Below are positions 44,526-53,776 of a DNA stretch of 64,000 nt, piece by piece. Below the pieces are notes generated by a model. The model worked only from the letters and a program-made list of their open reading frames with translations, was not told the origin of the DNA and ran no database searches. Positions within the stretch are counted from its first letter, which is position 1; the number at the start of each line of letters is the position of its first letter. The position numbers were made by a program, and so were the translations under genes. This DNA comes from Sheuella amnicola (GTDB lineage Bacteria > Pseudomonadota > Gammaproteobacteria > Burkholderiales > Burkholderiaceae_B): the NCBI RefSeq assembly GCF_010499255.1, contig NZ_JAAGRN010000005.1, positions 283,772 to 347,771 on the forward strand, written 5' to 3'.

Positions 44526-45128
44526 TTATTTGCAAAGATAATCTACTGCACCAGTCTTATTTTCATTTCTGAAAGGATCGGTTAAATCATTTGAATACTG
44601 CCCCATTAATAACCGTTGCTTGGGCAAAAAATGATTTCTGAAGTATTTGCTAAATGTTGCCAATGTATTGCCCCATGGGGTTAACTTAACACAACCGTTC
44701 TTGATTTGTACTGTTCCCGATTGCTCTTGCTCTGTCAGTCGAACATCAACTAGTCGATGCTCTTTCATATACTCCTGAACATAGACGCGCTCAAACGCTG
44801 CAAGTTGTATACCCCCCCCGCGCTGTTGGATTTTTTCAAGGGTATAAAAAGACAAAGATCGATCGATTACTGTTGGAACTGAAATAGCAACTGCGTAACC
44901 GAGCAAAATCCAAATAAGGGTTAACAGGAGCTTTTCAAATTTAGAAAAGATATTGAACCAACTCATCAATGAAATTACAGTGAGCGTCAACATGCTTGCA
45001 ATGAAAGCGTCGGCTAGGGCACTATAAAAAACAACATTTACCTTGAAATAGATAACGTGTACAAGATAGATTGCAATTAATACAACAATAAAAATCAGAT
45101 TTGCAGTGAAGAATTTTAAATACTTCAT
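44526..45128 (-). CDS. Uncharacterised membrane protein of the Gtr set, with a G8 tract
   Basis: 200 residues with three or four hydrophobic segments in the first 90, then a soluble, probably periplasmic domain. I do not recognise a family. It is the third gene after GtrB and GtrA and its ATG overlaps the GtrA stop (ATGA). In serotype-converting gtr operons the third gene encodes the acceptor-specific glycosyltransferase, but this protein is far shorter than those and has no visible GT-C motif. Codons 104-106 are written as eight consecutive G (44812-44819), which could allow frame shifting by slippage. Confidence 0.62.
   Translation of the reverse strand: MKYLKFFTANLIFIVVLIAIYLVHVIYFKVNVVFYSALADAFIASMLTLTVISLMSWFNIFSKFEKLLLTLIWILLGYAVAISVPTVIDRSLSFYTLEKIQQRGGGIQLAAFERVYVQEYMKEHRLVDVRLTEQEQSGTVQIKNGCVKLTPWGNTLATFSKYFRNHFLPKQRLLMGQYSNDLTDPFRNENKTGAVDYLCK
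44812..44819 (-). repeat. Poly-G(8) tract inside a coding region
   Basis: Eight consecutive C on the plus strand (G on the coding strand) encode Gly104-Gly106 of the third gene in the GtrA/GtrB set. Gain or loss of one base would shift the frame about halfway through the protein. Confidence 0.9.
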
Positions 45129-45538
45129 AATTTAAATACCAATAATTTATTACCCCAGTAACTTAGTATGACTTGCACTATCATCGTCACAACAAATCCA
45201 ATTGCATAATTTAAAACAAATACATCTACCCACCAATGCATTAATACGCCATGGAATATGGCAATCAATATGTAAAGCAGAAAAAAACGAGAGACTTGTT
45301 GATTAAGTGGTTCAGATGATTCCTGAAACACAAAATATCTGCTACCAACAAAAGAAAAAGTAATTCCAAAAAGTGAAGCAATTAAATTTGCCCAACCAGC
45401 TGATGACCAATTCAAAACCTTAAGGTTTAGTGTCAAAACTGAAAAATGTACACCCGCTGCAATAAGTCCATTAATTACGTATCGAACTGAACGGTTCTTT
45501 AATATTTGAAGCTTTCCTTCAAGTCTTTTGATTGACAT
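45125..45538 (-). CDS. gtrA: GtrA-family membrane protein
   Basis: 137 residues with four hydrophobic segments, R-Y-V-I-N-G at 18-23 in the first helix and F-S-F-V-G-S-R-Y-F-V-F near 60-70, the pattern of GtrA/flippase-like proteins thought to move bactoprenol-phosphate glucose across the inner membrane. It overlaps the GtrB gene by 20 bases and the following gene by ATGA, so the three act as a unit. Confidence 0.87.
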   Translation of the reverse strand: MSIKRLEGKLQILKNRSVRYVINGLIAAGVHFSVLTLNLKVLNWSSAGWANLIASLFGITFSFVGSRYFVFQESSEPLNQQVSRFFLLYILIAIFHGVLMHWWVDVFVLNYAIGFVVTMIVQVILSYWGNKLLVFKL

Positions 45539-46487
45539 GCTGGACTCGCTCGACGTAGGCCTGATAATTTATTTGATTGGGGGCACCACTACGCACCACA
45601 CCGGTTAACATCAACGTCATCAAGGTTACAGCACCTGTTTGCAAAAACATTAACAGCAATATACCGAGCACTATTGAGAACCATCCCGGTGTGGCAATAT
45701 TAGCTAGCTTTAAGCCTATCGCTAGAACACTTGCCAATACAGTCAGTGCAGCAACAAGTGCGCAAGCAATCCCCACTCGAACTAATACATCTTCAGCAAA
45801 AACCATTAATGCTCTAAATCCATGCAGAGCGAGGCCAACAAAATTCATTTTGCTCTTGCCCGCATACCTAGGACCTCGATCAATTAATACAGTTTTTACC
45901 CGAAGCTTGGAGGTCAGCACACAACCAGCAATATGCATCCACAATTCTTGCATTGCAGCTAATCGCTTTAGTGCCGAAGGTTTTAAAGCCATAAAATTAC
46001 CAAAACTGATCCTTCGACCAGTAAACATCTGAAACAATGCCTTATAGATCAAATAGAACGATTTAAAGCGCAAAGTTTCCACTCTGCTTTTACGCTGAGC
46101 GACAACCACATCAATTTTTGGGGACTGCATAGAAGACACTAGTTCTCGTATGGACTGCGGCGTATCTTCACCATCTGAGTCCATGACCACCGTGCAAGGC
46201 ATATCCGGAAAATGATCTGCAACATAATTAATGCCGATCGCTATCGCTCTTTGATGCCCTACATTGCGCTTTAACTGAATCACAACACCATTTAAGCCAT
46301 TGGTTTGAAGCGCTTCAATGTGCACGGGTTGATTGATCGAACCATCATCTACAGCCACTACATAAACACGATCGCCGTATTCTGCAAAAAGCTCTCTGAA
46401 GAGCCTAGTCGATGCTTCTTGATCTTCATAGATCGGCATCACCACTGCAAATCGGGAATCTGTCATATTGGTCGTAGATTCAGTCAT
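45519..46487 (-). CDS. gtrB: GtrB-like polyprenyl-phosphate glycosyltransferase (GT2)
   Basis: 322 residues. V-A-V-D-D-G-S at 44-50, K-R-N-V-G-H-Q-R-A at 73-81 and V-M-D-S-D-G-E-D-T-P at 101-110 are the GT2 landmarks. Two C-terminal membrane helices (about 230-255 and 265-290) anchor it, as in GtrB enzymes that make undecaprenyl-phosphate glucose. The stop overlaps GtrA. The start overlaps the UDP-xylose synthase stop as TAATG; Met8 is an alternative. It should supply a lipid-linked sugar to a GT-C enzyme. Confidence 0.87.
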   Translation of the reverse strand: MTESTTNMTDSRFAVVMPIYEDQEASTRLFRELFAEYGDRVYVVAVDDGSINQPVHIEALQTNGLNGVVIQLKRNVGHQRAIAIGINYVADHFPDMPCTVVMDSDGEDTPQSIRELVSSMQSPKIDVVVAQRKSRVETLRFKSFYLIYKALFQMFTGRRISFGNFMALKPSALKRLAAMQELWMHIAGCVLTSKLRVKTVLIDRGPRYAGKSKMNFVGLALHGFRALMVFAEDVLVRVGIACALVAALTVLASVLAIGLKLANIATPGWFSIVLGILLLMFLQTGAVTLMTLMLTGVVRSGAPNQINYQAYVERVQHVNQKT

Positions 46488-47425
46488 TACGCCACAACCC
46501 CTTTAAAATAATCTATTGTGCGCTGCAGACCTTGCTCAAGAGCAATAGTTGGCTCCCAACCTAATAACTGTTTTGCTTTGGTAATGTCCGGACGTCTTTG
46601 TTTTGGATCATCTTGTGGTAACGGCATATTAATAAGTTTACTTTTTGATCCTGTCAGTCTGAGAACCTTTTCGGCCAATTCAATCATGGTGAACTCGCCT
46701 GGGTTACCCATATTGATCGGCCCGACAACATCATCTCCAGAGCTCATCAATCGCAGGAAACCTTCGACGAGATCATCGGCATAACAAAAGCTACGAGTCT
46801 GTGAACCGTCACCGTAAACGGTGAGATCCTGACCTTTCAACGCTTGAACAATAAAATTGCTTACAACCCGACCATCATCAGCAGCCATACGCGGACCATA
46901 CGTATTGAAAATACGTACAATTTTTATTTTTAGCTTGTATGTTCTTTGATAGTCAAAAAACAAGGTTTCGGCGGCCCTTTTGCCTTCATCATAACAACTG
47001 CGAATACCGATAGTATTTACATTTCCCCAGTAGTCTTCAGGCTGAGGATGTACTGATGGATCACCATAAACCTCTGATGTGGATGCCTGAAAAATCTTTG
47101 CACCTGTTTTCTTAGCAAGCTCAAGAACATTAAGTGCCCCAATCACCGATGTTTTCATCGTATGAATGGGATTGAACTGGTAATGAACCGGTGATGCTGG
47201 ACAAGCCAAATTATAAATCTCGTCTACCTGTTGGACATTAATCGGATCCACTACATCGTGCTTGATAAACGTGAAGTTAGGATTCTTGGATAAGCTTTCG
47301 ACATTTTTACGGTTACCGGTAAATAAACTATCCAGACACATCACACGATGACCTTGTTCGATCAATCGATCACACAGATGGGAGCCAAGAAATCCCGCTC
47401 CACCAGTCACTAATATTCTTTTCAT
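46487..47425 (-). CDS. uxs: UDP-glucuronate decarboxylase (UDP-xylose synthase)
   Basis: 312 residues from the ATG at 47425. [10 protein letters not shown] at 7-16 binds NAD, S-T-S-E-V-Y-G at 115-121 includes the Glu that marks the decarboxylase branch, and Tyr145/Lys149 (C-Y-D-E-G-K-R) are the catalytic pair. The enzyme converts UDP-glucuronate to UDP-xylose. The frame runs to a GTG at 47434 inside the Ugd gene, but the ATG starts exactly at the usual N-terminus and lies two bases past the Ugd stop. Its substrate comes from the adjacent Ugd. Confidence 0.92.
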   Translation of the reverse strand: MKRILVTGGAGFLGSHLCDRLIEQGHRVMCLDSLFTGNRKNVESLSKNPNFTFIKHDVVDPINVQQVDEIYNLACPASPVHYQFNPIHTMKTSVIGALNVLELAKKTGAKIFQASTSEVYGDPSVHPQPEDYWGNVNTIGIRSCYDEGKRAAETLFFDYQRTYKLKIKIVRIFNTYGPRMAADDGRVVSNFIVQALKGQDLTVYGDGSQTRSFCYADDLVEGFLRLMSSGDDVVGPINMGNPGEFTMIELAEKVLRLTGSKSKLINMPLPQDDPKQRRPDITKAKQLLGWEPTIALEQGLQRTIDYFKGVVA

Positions 47426-47426
47426 A

Positions 47427-48779
47427 TCAAGCACGACCTACGCCGGAATATGCAAAACCAATCGCCTTCAAAGCTGATGGATCCAGATGATTGCGACCAT
47501 CGAAGATCACTGCTTGACGCACTGATTGTTTTACCTTGTTGAAATCAATTGTTTTGTACTGCACCCACTCTGTTACCAAGACAACTGCATCAGCATTTCG
47601 TGCTGCTATGACTGGGTCTTCGACGATTGTTAATTTTGCGTTACGCAACAAATCTGCAAACACATTCTCAGCAACTTCTTTAGCAACCGGATCATGTGCA
47701 GTGACTGTTGCGCCGGCAGCACACAAGGCGCGAATGAGGTCTATTGAGGATGCTTCGCGCATATCATCGGTATCTGGTTTAAACGCAAGACCCCAGACAC
47801 AGATATGACGACCATCTAGGTCCTTACCCATTTTGGCGACAATTTGTTCAAACAAATATTGCTTTTGCTTTTTGTTACGCGCCTCTACACCATTCAAAAC
47901 AATGGGATCCACGCCCACGCTTTGTGCAATTCGAACGAGTGCTTGAACATCTTTCGGAAAACATGATCCACCGTAGCCACAGCCGGGACGTAAGAATGCC
48001 GGGCCAATTCGAGAATCAGTTCCCATGCCAACACGAACATCTTCAACGTTGATTCCGAAACGATCGCACACATTTGCGATTTCGTTCATGAAAGAAATAC
48101 GCGTAGCAAGCATTGCATTGGAAGCATATTTGATTAACTCAGCCTCTTTGACGCCAACTGTCAACAACTGACTGTCGTTTTTGACGTAGGGCTTATATAG
48201 CTTAAGTAACTGGTCACGTGTCTTATCTGATTGTGTACCGATGACAATTCGATCAGGATTGAAGAAATCATCAATTGCGGCGCCCTCTTTAAGAAACTCG
48301 GGATTACTTGCCACATCAAAATCAATAAAGCATTTACGGTTAAAAAGCTGCCAAGCAACTTCACCTTTGACCAGGTCAGCGGTACCTACAGGGACAGTTG
48401 ATTTGTTGATAATAATGGCTGGTCCGGTTAAGGCTTGACCTATTTCTTTTGCTGCAGCCAAAACATACCTTAAATCAGCAGACCCATCTTCACCCTGAGG
48501 CGTACCAACAGCAATAAAAATCAAAGTCGGAACATCGGCTTCAGATGTCAGGAGAGTCAATCCTGATTTAATTCCGTCCGCAAACTTTAATCGTCCTGCT
48601 GCGATAGAAGCATCCACCACCTCTTTTAGTCCAGGCTCGTAAATTGGAATAATGCCTTTTTCAAGTCGAGCAATTTTGGATGGATCCGTATCGACACACA
48701 CCACCGTATTGTCTTTACTGGAAAGACAAGCAGCAGTAACCAATCCAACATATCCGGCACCAACAACAAGAATATTCAT
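47427..48779 (-). CDS. ugd: UDP-glucose 6-dehydrogenase
   Basis: 450 residues. G-A-G-Y-V-G at 7-12 is the NAD site, and [10 protein letters not shown] at 268-277 holds the catalytic Cys273. E-F-L-K-E-G-A-A at 161-168 and K-Y-A-S-N-A at 217-222 are also diagnostic. It oxidises UDP-glucose twice to UDP-glucuronate, which the next gene decarboxylates. The pair supplies UDP-glucuronate and UDP-xylose to this locus. Confidence 0.95.
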   Translation of the reverse strand: MNILVVGAGYVGLVTAACLSSKDNTVVCVDTDPSKIARLEKGIIPIYEPGLKEVVDASIAAGRLKFADGIKSGLTLLTSEADVPTLIFIAVGTPQGEDGSADLRYVLAAAKEIGQALTGPAIIINKSTVPVGTADLVKGEVAWQLFNRKCFIDFDVASNPEFLKEGAAIDDFFNPDRIVIGTQSDKTRDQLLKLYKPYVKNDSQLLTVGVKEAELIKYASNAMLATRISFMNEIANVCDRFGINVEDVRVGMGTDSRIGPAFLRPGCGYGGSCFPKDVQALVRIAQSVGVDPIVLNGVEARNKKQKQYLFEQIVAKMGKDLDGRHICVWGLAFKPDTDDMREASSIDLIRALCAAGATVTAHDPVAKEVAENVFADLLRNAKLTIVEDPVIAARNADAVVLVTEWVQYKTIDFNKVKQSVRQAVIFDGRNHLDPSALKAIGFAYSGVGRA

Positions 48780-48792
48780 ATTTATATCTCAA

Positions 48793-51342
48793 TCAAGTTT
48801 GAGCGCTAACTTTGAAAAAATCCGGAGCAATTTTATTCAACAATTGTTTCGAGCTTTGTTCCCAACTTTGCCATTTAATAGTTTTTGATTCTGGTATTTG
48901 ATTTTCCTGCTTTAAAATCAACCAATTTTTGATCGCTGTTGCAAGCGAATCTGCATCATTACCTGCAAAATAGAAAGCACCATCTTGTGCAACCTCTCTA
49001 AATACAGGTATATCCCTCGCAATAATCGGTAACCCATGCTGCGCGGCCTCGATAAGAGGCAAACCAAATCCCTCGGCCTGGCTAGCTGCAATTAAACAGG
49101 ATGATGCTTCATAGATTTTTTCAAGAAACTCGTCGCTTGCAACCTCGTACCAGAATAACGAGCTTCCGTACTTTTCGTGAGTTGTCATCCTGGTAGCCAA
49201 TCTTTCGGTCAACCAACCATGTCGCCCAACGATCACTAAACTAACTTGTTGACCTTCATTCCATAATTGATCAAAAGCATCCAATATCTGCTCATGACAT
49301 TTTCTGGGTTCCATCGTACCTACCGTTAAAAATGTCTTACCTGCTGAAATCAACTCTAAAGCTTCCTGCCCATTGAGTGGAATACCCGTTGTCGGTATCG
49401 AACTTTGGATATCAGCACCCAAATGAAACCAGTCGACTTTAAAGGAGCGTGCTCGATCAGGATAATGTTGTTCTACCCATTGTTGCAGCTCATTGGCTAC
49501 TGTGCGCGAAATACAAATTGCGCCATCTTGTTTTGCGACAATTCTCAGCCAGTTTGAATAGTTTTCAACAACTTCTTCAGAGAATGTACTTTTAAGACTG
49601 ATCGGGAGCAGGTCATAAACCACAAAATAAAACTTAATTCCTAGACTTCTAAAGTAGTCGTAGAACTCTTCATGGGTAATAGCAATTCTGTCCTGAAAAT
49701 CCAAGCCCAGAAAAATATCGCCATCTTGCGGACAGATGACATCATCCTGAATATCGGCATCTTCGTTTTGTACCGAATCCAAAAGCCGATTTACAAATCC
49801 TGTAGCAAGTTTAAAAGTTTGAAACTCTGTCGCATAAACCAGTTCAACTCGATGTGAACCCGAGGTCCATTTCAATAGATAATGAATAATACTTCTGACA
49901 ACTCTTTGAATTCCCGACTTGGAATCTCGCTCATGAAGCTCTGAAATATCGATATAAAGTCTAGGCCTTGGATCTTGCCGAGGCTGCAACTGTGACAAGA
50001 TATTCGCAACTATTTTTAAGTCAGCCGACTCTATCGATTCATCTTTTGAAATTTCAGTCACGCGCCTGAATAGTTCTTGATTTATTTCATCAGATGAACG
50101 AATCAGCTCAAAAGGTTTGATCGTGCCATTCTCTTGCAGGGCACTCAGTGCCTCTAGCGCACGTATCGCCGTCAGGTTCCACGAAAAATTTTTGACCTGC
50201 CTGGAGCCATGCTCAAGCAATTCGTCCCGATATGTCTGATTGGATAAAACAAGACGAATTTTTTCAGTCATATCTTTGACAGAAAATGGATCAAATAGTG
50301 CTTTATCAAGTCCGATGACTTCAGGCACGCTTGATGCGTTTGATCCAATCACCGGAGCTCCGCAAGCCATTGCTTCAAGTGCAGTCAGTCCGAAACCCTC
50401 GTGATATGTCGGCAAAATATAAGCCTTACACATTCGATAAAGACTTGACAGCTCCTCATCCGAAATTCGATCGGTGATGATCACATCATCTCTATTTAAG
50501 CTCGTGGATAAGATCTTTTTTTTAATGGACTCTTTTTGCCAATCCTTGATACCACCAGCCAATACGAGTTGATGTGATCTTTTAATTTCTTCGGGAAGCC
50601 TGTCGTAAGCCTCGATCAAACGCTCAATATTCTTTCTAGGATCGAAAGCCCCGCTATACATTAAAAAGGGTTTCGTAATCTGAAGTTTCTGTTTAATTGC
50701 TACGCCTATCTCATTAGATACGGTATCTATATTGAACTCTTCTCCGATTGCTGCAGAAATATTAACAACCCGATCTTCTCTTAATCCCAAATGCTGAATA
50801 CCCTCGGTTCGGGATGACTCAGAAATTGCGAACCAAAAATCCGCCTTTTTCAGTTCGTTGACGCGTTCTTCATACCAAGCAAGTGATGTAGGATGAGGTA
50901 AGTATTCCTTTTTGTAAATCAGCGGTATTAAGTCGTACAAAATTGCACTTGTGAATACTTTTGTGAATTTACCGATCGTAATGATGGCATTATCCGCACC
51001 ACCTTCAACCACACTACTGATTAATAAAACATCAGGTTTTAAATTTTCTATAAATGCTTCGCGCAATAACTCCGAGACTTGTCTGCGCCAGTTGTTTCTT
51101 GAATCGAGATAAGCCGTGGGACCGATTCCGGACCAAACCTTAATGGAACAATGCTGTGCCTCTTCGCCCAGAGATTGTTTTGCTTGCTCAATGGATTCTG
51201 GAAATAAATCGCTTAATAAAACGATGATCTCATGATGGCCACGATGACGAATCAAAGCCTTTGCAAATGCAATTGAATAGCGACCAATACCGCGAAAACG
51301 ACTATCGTTTTGTATGCCTTGGAGATCAATCACAATCCGCAT
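48793..51342 (-). CDS. Two-domain GT4 glycosyltransferase, WbpX-like
   Basis: 849 residues made of two complete GT4 modules: the first about 1-400 with R-G-I-G-R-Y-S near 19-25 and P-T-Y-H-E-G-F-G-L-T-A-L-E-A, the second about 455-849 with G-I-Q-R-V-V-R-S, F-L-T-V-G-T-M-E-P-R-K and S-Q-A-E-G-F-G-L-P-L-I-E-A. The size and position beside Wzt/Wzm match WbpX, the D-rhamnosyltransferase of the Pseudomonas A-band polysaccharide. The second module is clearly related to the single-module protein encoded at 56150-57583. Starts in a TAATG overlap with the methyltransferase. It would extend the rhamnan chain on the lipid carrier. Confidence 0.85.
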   Translation of the reverse strand: MRIVIDLQGIQNDSRFRGIGRYSIAFAKALIRHRGHHEIIVLLSDLFPESIEQAKQSLGEEAQHCSIKVWSGIGPTAYLDSRNNWRRQVSELLREAFIENLKPDVLLISSVVEGGADNAIITIGKFTKVFTSAILYDLIPLIYKKEYLPHPTSLAWYEERVNELKKADFWFAISESSRTEGIQHLGLREDRVVNISAAIGEEFNIDTVSNEIGVAIKQKLQITKPFLMYSGAFDPRKNIERLIEAYDRLPEEIKRSHQLVLAGGIKDWQKESIKKKILSTSLNRDDVIITDRISDEELSSLYRMCKAYILPTYHEGFGLTALEAMACGAPVIGSNASSVPEVIGLDKALFDPFSVKDMTEKIRLVLSNQTYRDELLEHGSRQVKNFSWNLTAIRALEALSALQENGTIKPFELIRSSDEINQELFRRVTEISKDESIESADLKIVANILSQLQPRQDPRPRLYIDISELHERDSKSGIQRVVRSIIHYLLKWTSGSHRVELVYATEFQTFKLATGFVNRLLDSVQNEDADIQDDVICPQDGDIFLGLDFQDRIAITHEEFYDYFRSLGIKFYFVVYDLLPISLKSTFSEEVVENYSNWLRIVAKQDGAICISRTVANELQQWVEQHYPDRARSFKVDWFHLGADIQSSIPTTGIPLNGQEALELISAGKTFLTVGTMEPRKCHEQILDAFDQLWNEGQQVSLVIVGRHGWLTERLATRMTTHEKYGSSLFWYEVASDEFLEKIYEASSCLIAASQAEGFGLPLIEAAQHGLPIIARDIPVFREVAQDGAFYFAGNDADSLATAIKNWLILKQENQIPESKTIKWQSWEQSSKQLLNKIAPDFFKVSAQT

Positions 51343-52559
51343 TATTCGGATCCTTCTTTGTGTTGGATTGCATTCTTCAATTCAAAATACATGGCCTTTG
51401 CATTCGAATCCATATAATCTAGACGTAAATTGATTCGATTAGCCTCAATTTCTTCTTCAATTGTTGGCGGCAGAATTACGATCTCAATCGGAGCTTTAAC
51501 AAGATATGTACATAATCTGTCATACAGACCAGATTTTTTAATGACCGCCGTTCCAATCTTGTAGACCTTTGGACGCGTCGCGGAGTAATTAAATCCTCGA
51601 TTCACTATACTGGTGATCGCTCTTCGACCAAAAGCTTTAACACGGCCTGAAGGGCCGTGCACTTTCAATAATTTAATTTGATGATCAAGCCATCTCAAAG
51701 GCTTAGTTAAGCGCCAGGAAAGGGAACGATGAATATAGTCAAGTTTATTCTCGGCATCTTTTGCCAATTCAAGTGCACTGGTCGCAATAACTTTTAATTC
51801 GGCATACTGTTGATTCAAATGATGATCATAAGAATTCGTTAAAGCACTTAGCATTACGCCAGGCAAGGGTGCGATTGCATCTATATCCAAGCCTGTCAAG
51901 CCATCAGTCACCGACCTCTGTGCAACCACTGCATAAGTCGAACTCACTCCACTTAAAGCTTCATACAAAGACAAGTTTGGTTGATTAGAAGACTTGGCCT
52001 GCTCGTGCATTCTAAGGATTTTTATTTTAGAAAATCCGTAATACTCAGGCACAAAGGCCAACAATAATGGCGGAATAGGTTTGATATGTCTAGGATCAAA
52101 ATAAAAACCATTACTACCAACAAACATGTTCTCGGGGTTTGGCGTCTCGAGTATAACGATGCCGCCGGGTTTTAACACTCTGAAAGCTTCTTTTATGATC
52201 GCCTTGAGATGGTCAAAGGGAATATGTTCGACAAGATGAAATCCTGAAACGAGAATTTGGCTTTGATCTTTAAGCGCTTTCAGGCCATCCAAGGGATCAA
52301 TCTGGCGAACATTCAACCCACGTTGCTTGCATAACTCGACCAAACTTCGATCCGTATCGAAACCTAAGGTATCAAAACCAGCTTCATTCAGAATTTCTAA
52401 CCATTCGCCTTTTGAGCAAGCCAAATCTACTGCAGCGCCATCTGGGCAGGTTACCCGCAATGTATCAACATAAGGCTGATACACCTGCAGTTGAGCTTTA
52501 ATGTACGCTCTTGAACCGCGATATTTATCTTCAAATGCCTTATAGAATGCATCGCTCAC
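51342..52559 (-). CDS. SAM-dependent methyltransferase with a C-terminal extension, possible chain capper
   Basis: 405 residues. The first 200 form a class I methyltransferase: V-D-L-A-C-S-K-G-E-W at 44-53 (motif I variant), T-L-G-F-D-T-D (motif II), L-V-E-H-I-P and L-K-P-G-G-I (motifs post-II and III). After a helical stretch (about 255-280) comes S-W-R-L-T-K-P-L-R-W, a motif shared by many glycan-locus transferases, and a 110-residue basic tail. Start is GTG in a GTGA overlap with Wzt. Its placement between Wzt and the rhamnosyltransferase fits a terminal O-methyl cap read by the Wzt C-terminal domain. Confidence 0.8.
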   Translation of the reverse strand: MSDAFYKAFEDKYRGSRAYIKAQLQVYQPYVDTLRVTCPDGAAVDLACSKGEWLEILNEAGFDTLGFDTDRSLVELCKQRGLNVRQIDPLDGLKALKDQSQILVSGFHLVEHIPFDHLKAIIKEAFRVLKPGGIVILETPNPENMFVGSNGFYFDPRHIKPIPPLLLAFVPEYYGFSKIKILRMHEQAKSSNQPNLSLYEALSGVSSTYAVVAQRSVTDGLTGLDIDAIAPLPGVMLSALTNSYDHHLNQQYAELKVIATSALELAKDAENKLDYIHRSLSWRLTKPLRWLDHQIKLLKVHGPSGRVKAFGRRAITSIVNRGFNYSATRPKVYKIGTAVIKKSGLYDRLCTYLVKAPIEIVILPPTIEEEIEANRINLRLDYMDSNAKAMYFELKNAIQHKEGSE

Positions 52560-53776
52560 TGGTCACACTCCATCGTGGTGGGCAACCAGGCCATCCCCAC
52601 AAAACGATTTTTATCCGTATTAACAACGTTAAAAATGATGACCCGATCCCGCCATTCATAGTTGGCGCCAAGATGCGAGTCTTGGTTGTGTAACGAGAAG
52701 GAAATGGAATATGAGCCTTCACCGATATTGGCGGGGAATTTCAAAACGTAATTTACGATCTCGCCTGCATGAACATTTTCAAGCATCTGATGCATTAAAA
52801 ATGTGTTCGTCCCGAATACAGGCTGGCCGAGTCGATCTTTAATCTGATATCCAAAAACCAGTTCAGGTAAATCTTGATTAATCTTGATCTGGGCGTGGAT
52901 TTTTAACTGCTGACCAACATTGACTATCTCAACACGTTCGCCTTGTTCATTGAGCAGAGTAGCTTCTACCAGAGTAGCCTCTCCAGTGCCTGAAATAGTT
53001 TGCACTTTTCCGTCATCAGAAGCAATTTGGCGCACCGTCTCATCACTTTGATCCGTCAGCATGCCGTTATAGAAATCCATCACGGCTTCTGGATCTCCCT
53101 GCATAGCAAGCTTGCCGCCGTTGAGCAAAATCGCACGATCGCAAATGCCTTGAACGGCTCCCTTATCGTGAGAAACAATTAAAAGAGTGGTACCTAACTT
53201 GTTATACGTTCGGATACGTTCAAAACTTTTATGCTGAAAATACGTGTCACCAACTGACAAAGCTTCATCCACGATCAGAATATCTGGCCGATGTACCGTT
53301 GCCACGCTGAATGCCAGACGCATTTGCATTCCACTGGAATACACACGAACAGGTTGATCCAGATATTCACCGATCTCGGCAAACTCTTGAATTTCAGGCA
53401 TTAATCGCTGCATTTCTTCGGCACTATAGCCCTGAAGCTGCCCGGCCATAATGGCGTTTTCGCGACCGGTAAAGTCGGGGTGAAACCCCATGCCTAGTTC
53501 CAGCAAAGCGGAAACTTTGCCCTCGACAGATACGGATCCTGTCGTGGGCATGGTTGTCCCCGTGATCATCTTGAGAAGCGTGCTTTTGCCCGCACCATTA
53601 ATACCGACAATACCAACTGCTTCGCCCGCGCCGATGGTGAAATTAAGGTCTTGAAGCACCCATTTCTGAATATGTCTCGGCCGGCTAAAAGGGATGAGCC
53701 ACTCCATCAGGCGAGACCATCTAGTTGGATATTGCCTAAAAGCTTTGCCTAAATGACGGACAACAATTGTGCTCAT
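52556..53776 (-). CDS. wzt: Polysaccharide ABC exporter, ATP-binding protein with glycan-binding extension (second Wzt)
   Basis: 406 residues. Walker A G-I-N-G-A-G-K-S-T at 58-66, signature Y-S-S-G-M-Q at 146-151, Walker B I-L-I-V-D-E-A at 166-172 and switch His203. Residues 265-406 form a beta-sandwich-like extension as in Wzt proteins that recognise the capped chain end. The permease stop overlaps the ATG (TAATG) and the stop overlaps the methyltransferase, so exporter and capping gene are coupled. It differs throughout from the Wzt at 14343-15629. Confidence 0.9.
   Translation of the reverse strand: MSTIVVRHLGKAFRQYPTRWSRLMEWLIPFSRPRHIQKWVLQDLNFTIGAGEAVGIVGINGAGKSTLLKMITGTTMPTTGSVSVEGKVSALLELGMGFHPDFTGRENAIMAGQLQGYSAEEMQRLMPEIQEFAEIGEYLDQPVRVYSSGMQMRLAFSVATVHRPDILIVDEALSVGDTYFQHKSFERIRTYNKLGTTLLIVSHDKGAVQGICDRAILLNGGKLAMQGDPEAVMDFYNGMLTDQSDETVRQIASDDGKVQTISGTGEATLVEATLLNEQGERVEIVNVGQQLKIHAQIKINQDLPELVFGYQIKDRLGQPVFGTNTFLMHQMLENVHAGEIVNYVLKFPANIGEGSYSISFSLHNQDSHLGANYEWRDRVIIFNVVNTDKNRFVGMAWLPTTMECDQ

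Noticed and set aside
45577..46032. Open frame of 151 codons on the plus strand
   Set aside because: Antisense to gtrB, which has clear GT2 motifs.
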